From: an uncultured Prevotellaceae bacterium
GTDB lineage: Bacteria; Bacteroidota; Bacteroidia; Bacteroidales; Muribaculaceae
Assembly (NCBI GenBank): GCA_900320245.1
Contig: ONRP01000005.1
Span: 40,688-104,687 of the forward strand
Length of the DNA stretch: 64,000 nucleotides
Direction: 5' to 3'
Below, in pieces: positions 63,002 through 64,000 of this stretch (the first letter of the stretch is position 1; every line of letters begins with the position of its first letter). A program made the translations under genes and the position numbers. The notes beneath the pieces were generated by a model that saw only the letters and a program-made list of their open reading frames with translations, was not told the DNA's origin and ran no database searches.

Positions 63002-63928
63002 TTATGTCTCCCGCTCTTGTGTGTTTTGGCGGGCATTGACGACGAGCCACACGCCAGTGAAGATGAGGGCTGCGGCCACGGCGTGCATCCATTGCGGCAC
63101 GGCCAAGCCCATCGCCATGCTGGCGACGACGGCCACAAAGGGCTGGACGTAGTTGTAGACGCTCACCGTCGTGGGCAGCAGGCGGCGCTGGGCGAACACT
63201 ACCAGCAGGAATGTGAAGAAGGTGGCTGCGGCCACGATATAAATCAACTCGCTGGCGGTGCGGGCGCTGATGGCAGCCCAATCAATCTGCACGATGTGGG
63301 GCAGGGTGAACGGCAGAATCATCAGGCTGGCAAAGGTGAACGTCCACTTGTTGAACGTGAATGCATCATATTTGCGGAACAGGGCCGCGTAATGCGTCAG
63401 GTAGAAGGCGTAACCCACCTGTGCGGCCAGGATGAGCAGGTCACCGCGAAAATCACCAGCCTTGCCTGGAGCGCCCGACGTGGTACGGGTAATCAGCAGC
63501 ACGGCGCCCGCGAAGCCCAGGATGATGCCCAGTGCCCGTCGTGGGGTGATGCGCTCGTGCAGGATGAAGGCCGACAGGATAAGCGTGAAAATCGGCATCG
63601 TCGTCAACTCGATGGTCGCGTTGATGGGCGAGGTGTAACTCAAACCCACGATGTAGCCGCCCTGGGCCATGACGAAACCGAAGAAACTCGCCCCCACAAT
63701 CTTCAAGAGGTCGCGGCGTTCGACCCGCTGCTGCGGCACGATGAGCGAACCCGCCCAGAACAGGATGGCCGCCCCGCAGATGCGGAACGCCACCAGTTGC
63801 GGCCCCGTGATGCCGCCATGGGTGAGCACGTCCTTGGAGAACGTCGCCATCAGCCCAAACAGCACCATGGCCAGCAACATCGCCCCATGCGCCTTATAAT
63901 CCCTATGATTAGTATTTTCAATAGCCAT
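63002..63928 (-). CDS. EamA/DMT-family transporter
   Basis: 308 aa, ten membrane helices in two EamA repeats (HGAMLLAMVLFGLMATFSKD, ITPRRALGIILGFAGAVLLI; second half AAQVGYAFYLTHYAAL, ARTASELIYIVAAATFFTFLL, VSVYNYVQPFVAVVASMAMG). Inner-membrane metabolite exporter of unknown substrate. A minus-strand -7 box TAATTTTG (63946-63939) ends 10 nt before the ATG, so the mRNA has almost no leader. Confidence 0.9.
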   Translation of the reverse strand: MAIENTNHRDYKAHGAMLLAMVLFGLMATFSKDVLTHGGITGPQLVAFRICGAAILFWAGSLIVPQQRVERRDLLKIVGASFFGFVMAQGGYIVGLSYTSPINATIELTTMPIFTLILSAFILHERITPRRALGIILGFAGAVLLITRTTSGAPGKAGDFRGDLLILAAQVGYAFYLTHYAALFRKYDAFTFNKWTFTFASLMILPFTLPHIVQIDWAAISARTASELIYIVAAATFFTFLLVVFAQRRLLPTTVSVYNYVQPFVAVVASMAMGLAVPQWMHAVAAALIFTGVWLVVNARQNTQERET

Positions 63929-64000
63929 TTTCAGCCCGCAAAATTACCACGTTTTGCTGACATTAGGCTTCCCGTTTGTTTATTTTTTCCTGGAAGGGGG
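63929..64000. other. Right window edge
   Basis: Only the EamA promoter -7 box is recognised here. Confidence 0.4.

Overview
The window is chromosomal DNA from an anaerobic Bacteroidales bacterium, most like Muribaculaceae or Prevotellaceae. Evidence for this: the start of a SusC/RagA TonB-linked receptor, many Bacteroidota promoters (TTTG, about 20 nt, TAnnTTTG) with almost no Shine-Dalgarno signals, a fused SecDF, a quinol:fumarate reductase-type three-gene operon, a reverse rubrerythrin, DUF4923/DUF3098/DUF5683 proteins, and secreted M6 proteases ending in dockerin-like repeats. Most genes are ordinary housekeeping genes, each over-printed with long meaningless antisense reading frames.

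Layout. 1-2064: SusC start and a TrmH-type methylase on the minus strand, then an AT-rich divergent gap with repeated decamers that could be an origin. 2065-8547: nadA, leuS, rdgB, a WG-repeat lipoprotein and nadK. 8624-12580: a glycosyltransferase, a DUF4923 lipoprotein, a 217-bp MITE-like element, dusB and a DUF2807 protein. 12685-17343 (minus): parA-parB-DUF5683-LysM transglycosylase. 17869-25665: two tandem M6 proteases, a candidate small RNA, a polyferredoxin membrane protein and a Tat-exported aldo/keto reductase. 25928-29132: secDF and tRNA-Arg(CCU).

29122-36562: a compact integrated element of about 7.4 kb in the 3' end of tRNA-Arg. It is bounded by a 14-bp direct repeat and all its genes face the minus strand: tyrosine integrase, unknown protein, MerR-type HTH, small protein, DUF3987 helicase-like protein, AEP-type primase, a putative small terminase, a complete large terminase and a small coiled-coil protein. 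It has no capsid, portal, tail, lysis or conjugation gene. The best reading is a minimal phage satellite carrying its own packaging motor; this is the strongest candidate for something undescribed.

36722-47230 (mostly minus): rubrerythrin, a 37-aa rubredoxin, gapA, mscL (+), a stand-alone LuxR HTH, two related metallophosphoesterases separated by an alpha-galactosidase remnant, then aroA, cvpA and two GH25 muramidases in one tight operon. 47625-60772 (plus): rnr-mtaB-GT2-aldo/keto reductase, DUF3098-uppP-truB-queA, and the fumarate reductase/succinate dehydrogenase operon. 60940-62866: a macro-TIR fusion protein, probably an NAD-based defence gene with a palindrome at its promoter, and a GYF_2-CD225 membrane protein. 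63002-63928 (minus): an EamA transporter.

Limits: calls come from reading motifs by eye. No database search, alignment, GC or folding calculation was done, and promoters and small RNAs are pattern matches only.
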